The notes under the pieces were generated by a model that ran no database searches, was not told the DNA's origin, and saw nothing but the letters and a program-made list of their open reading frames with translations. Source: Jaenimonas drosophilae (taxonomy: Eukaryota > Euglenozoa > Kinetoplastea > Trypanosomatida > Trypanosomatidae). Taken from it: 64,000 nucleotides of DNA. The DNA lies in assembly GCA_030849065.1 (NCBI GenBank), contig JASAON010001643.1:84066-148065 (forward strand). The letters are read 5' to 3'. The number at the start of each line of letters is the position of its first letter. Position 1 is the stretch's first letter. Below, in pieces: positions 62,981 to 64,000 of the stretch. The translations under genes were made by a program, and so were the position numbers.

Positions 62981-64000
62981 ATGTCAGTCAGCCGCATGAT
63001 GGTCTCCACCCAGACCATCATGTCACCTTCACAGCACCTGTGTGAGGCTTTCACCTTGTGCCAGTCCATTCTTAATCGATACAACCGCACTGGCACGCAG
63101 TTCTCTATGTCCGAACTGACCATCATGAAGCAGTTGCGCGATATGCTCCACCATGATATGTTCGCATCCAACCAGGGACAGGGAAGCCCCAGCGACGTAT
63201 TCCTCGCTAGCTTGAATGAGCCACAGCCAAGAAACTCTGGAGAGTCTGATGGTGAGACGATCACTCGCTTTGTGCAGCGGTGTGGAGATACCTCACTGGA
63301 CACCAAAACCGTGATTGCCCGCATCAGCGAGGAGATTGGTCCCTTCGTCAACTCGACAAGTGTCCGTACCTATGTAGTGATGCCCAACGATAACCTCCTC
63401 ATTGACTTGGCCCACGGCATTGCGTGTGTTATGGATGACTCCACCGTTCTTGGCAAGAGCCACACCATGCGCATGATGTATACCATAGCTGATACCCTCT
63501 ACATACCTATCCACATTGAGGACCATTTCGTGGGATGCATTGAGGCACCGGGGGGTCGCGCCATCCCCGAGCATAGCACCACGCTGCAGCTGCTCCTGCG
63601 AAGCACCGGGGTTGTGCTACGCAACCTCATTCGTGATCATGGCTTAAGCATGGAAGCAGCCAAGTCTGAGGCTATGCTCTCCATGGCTACCCGATTGGCA
63701 CGTGATACCCTTGATGAGTCGGTTTTGGTGCAGTCCATCATGAACACCGCCAAGGCTCTCACTGAGAGTGACCGCTGCAGTATGTTCATTGTCAAGGATG
63801 ACAAATCGCTTGAGGCCCACTTCGAGGATGGCAATGTGGTTAACATTGCTGCGGACTCCGGTATTGCTGGTTACGTTGCACGTACGGGCAATGTAGTGAA
63901 CATTCCAAATGCGTATGAAGATGAGCGCTTTAACCGCTCTGTGGATAAGGCTACAGGTTATCACACCAAGACAATCTTGTGCCTTCCAGTCATGTATGAG
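62981..64000 (+). CDS. PDEB-type cyclic nucleotide phosphodiesterase, N-terminal part (runs off the window)
   Basis: At least 340 codons are open from ATG 62981 to the right edge with no stop; an in-frame TGA at 62945 fixes the start. Residues about 100-215 form a GAF-like region (RTYVVMPNDNLLIDLAHG, TLYIPIHIEDHFVGCIEAPG). From about 240 a clear GAF domain begins: SIMNTAKALTESDRCSMFIV, DSGIAGYVARTGNVVNIPNA, YEDERFNRSVDKATGYHTK and TILCLPVMYE. This layout, with a ~200-residue leader before GAF-A, matches kinetoplastid PDEB1/PDEB2 (about 930 aa; GAF-A, GAF-B, catalytic HD-type domain). Those enzymes hydrolyse cAMP, PDEB1 in the flagellum along the paraflagellar rod. GAF-A binds cAMP. The catalytic domain lies outside the window, so activity cannot be judged. 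Confidence 0.85.
   Translation, partial: MSVSRMMVSTQTIMSPSQHLCEAFTLCQSILNRYNRTGTQFSMSELTIMKQLRDMLHHDMFASNQGQGSPSDVFLASLNEPQPRNSGESDGETITRFVQRCGDTSLDTKTVIARISEEIGPFVNSTSVRTYVVMPNDNLLIDLAHGIACVMDDSTVLGKSHTMRMMYTIADTLYIPIHIEDHFVGCIEAPGGRAIPEHSTTLQLLLRSTGVVLRNLIRDHGLSMEAAKSEAMLSMATRLARDTLDESVLVQSIMNTAKALTESDRCSMFIVKDDKSLEAHFEDGNVVNIAADSGIAGYVARTGNVVNIPNAYEDERFNRSVDKATGYHTKTILCLPVMYE

Noticed and set aside
62827..63351. 174-codon - strand frame near the right edge.
   Set aside because: It lies opposite the start of the PDEB gene, whose + strand frame has clear GAF domains and is open to the window end.

Overview
This window looks like nuclear DNA of a kinetoplastid protist (Euglenozoa: trypanosomatid or bodonid). 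All 29 convincing protein genes are intronless, lie on the + strand, and are separated by short T/C-rich spacers ending in AG, as expected for polycistronic transcription with spliced-leader trans-splicing. Several genes are lineage markers: a stand-alone C-terminal half of succinate dehydrogenase iron-sulfur subunit (SDH2C), a tryparedoxin-peroxidase-type 2-Cys peroxiredoxin, a GAF-containing PDEB-type phosphodiesterase, a short TYW1 without flavodoxin domain, an amastin-like tetraspan protein and very large PPR-like proteins. The species cannot be fixed from the sequence alone.

Region 1 to 43.8 kb is one directional gene cluster with high GC at third codon positions. In order it holds: a PPR-like protein (open at the left edge), a NAK-family kinase-like protein lacking the catalytic aspartate, IPI1/TEX10, a twin-CX9C protein, an AlaX/AARSD1 editing protein, an F-box protein, a 2673-residue PPR-like giant, an FAD monooxygenase, METTL18/HPM1, an amastin-like 8-TM protein, a DUF2871 membrane protein, TFIIB, the peroxiredoxin, SNW1/Prp45, a polyprenyl diphosphate synthase, a ~115 kDa NAD-glutamate dehydrogenase, SDH2C, Rad9, ribosomal protein eL6 and an unrecognised low-complexity protein. 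Several belong to mitochondrial metabolism (GDH, SDH2C, polyprenyl synthase for ubiquinone) and several to nuclear gene expression or genome maintenance.

Region 43.8 to 48.4 kb breaks the pattern. On the - strand it carries a decayed tyrosine-recombinase retroelement of the VIPER/TATE (DIRS-like) kind: gag-like stretch, frameshifted tyrosine recombinase, then a reverse transcriptase/RNase H gene that has lost the central RT palm. It is followed by ~1.2 kb of very G-rich, non-coding DNA with long G runs and hairpins, directly upstream of the next + strand cluster. This may be a boundary between two head-to-tail transcription units.

Region 48.4 to 64 kb resumes + strand genes, the first of them clearly more AT-rich: condensin CND1/CAP-D2, a PDK1-like kinase with a C-terminal FYVE-type zinc finger, an unrecognised protein, presenilin, short TYW1, a 48-codon mini-gene, GINS subunit PSF1, two unrecognised proteins (one basic with an HMG-box-like start), and the 5' part of a PDEB phosphodiesterase cut by the right edge. 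I saw no convincing tRNA, rRNA or CRISPR. All family assignments come from reading motifs by eye; none has been checked by database search.
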